From contig JBFMGS010000056.1 of the NCBI GenBank assembly GCA_040752635.1, positions 1-13,015 of the forward strand: a DNA stretch of 13,015 nucleotides. The letters are read 5' to 3'. The DNA is from JBFMGS01 sp040752635 (GTDB lineage: Bacteria; Bacillota; SHA-98; UBA4971). This document shows positions 12,880 to 13,015 of the stretch, in pieces. The notes under the pieces are model-generated. The model saw only the letters and a program-made list of their open reading frames with translations, was not told the DNA's origin and did no database searches. The translations under genes were made by a program, and so were the position numbers. Position 1 is the stretch's first letter. Each line of letters opens with the position of its first letter.

Positions 12880-13015
12880 TTGCACAAGATCCTGGAAGAA
12901 CCCATTGTCATAGCATCCGCAGTGAGGACGCCAATAGGTAGGCTAGGCGGAACGCTGAGGGGTTTTGGTGCGGTGGAGCTGGGTAGTGTGGTGATCAAGG
13001 AGGCCGTAAAGCGAG
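12880..13015 (+). CDS. Thiolase (acetyl-CoA acetyltransferase-like), N-terminal part, cut by window end
   Basis: Forty-five residues are visible. The segment IVIASAVRTPIGRLGG followed by TLRGFGAVELGSVVIKEA is the standard N-terminus of type II thiolases, which reversibly join two acetyl-CoA or cleave 3-oxoacyl-CoA. The reading frame is fixed by this motif. The likely start is TTG 12880, with GGGGAG (12868-12873) and a 6-nt spacer; there is no in-frame ATG or GTG after the preceding stop. The catalytic cysteine, expected near residue 90, lies beyond the window. It follows the ROK gene by 27 bp and is probably in the same transcript. SCP-x or FadA-like relatives cannot be excluded from this length. 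Confidence 0.9.
   Translation, partial: MHKILEEPIVIASAVRTPIGRLGGTLRGFGAVELGSVVIKEAVKR

Overview
The window is bacterial, moderately GC-rich, and every supported gene lies on the + strand. Clear Shine-Dalgarno sequences, repeated 4-nt ATGA stop/start overlaps, a split two-subunit transketolase and an RpiR-type regulator fit an anaerobic, Bacillota-like organism, but the taxon is only a guess. The sequence is a draft scaffold: 100 N bases (10662-10761) interrupt one gene pair, and both window ends cut genes (thiC at the left, a thiolase at the right).

Bases 1-3967 hold a thiamine operon: the C-terminal part of thiC, then thiM, thiE, thiL and thiD. The last four are joined by three successive ATGA overlaps. 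ThiC makes the pyrimidine HMP-P, ThiD phosphorylates it to HMP-PP, ThiM salvages the thiazole alcohol, ThiE joins the halves and ThiL makes thiamine diphosphate (TPP). No thiazole-synthesis gene is visible. A 404-bp gene-free stretch (3968-4371) follows, with a possible promoter and two mutually exclusive stem-loops.

From 4372 onward lies a carbohydrate and 2-oxoacid block: transketolase N- and C-terminal subunits; a cytosolic DUF6259-type glycoside-hydrolase-like protein; an RpiR regulator overlapping it; a cupin-type (archaeal-type) phosphoglucose isomerase; the E1 alpha and E1 beta subunits of a 2-oxoacid (pyruvate/acetoin-type) dehydrogenase, split by the N gap; a free-standing 80-residue lipoyl domain; a ROK-family sugar kinase; and the start of a thiolase.

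A plausible reading (inference) is a sugar-use module. The hydrolase-like protein releases a sugar, the ROK kinase phosphorylates it, the cupin isomerase interconverts glucose-6-P and fructose-6-P, transketolase handles the sugar phosphates, and RpiR senses a phosphosugar. The E1/lipoyl pair would then feed 2-oxoacids towards acyl groups. Both transketolase and E1 need TPP, which the upstream operon makes. The most unusual point is the lipoyl carrier with no E2 acyltransferase core, placed between E1 beta and ROK kinase/thiolase genes. No tRNA, rRNA, CRISPR array, insertion sequence or phage gene was recognised.
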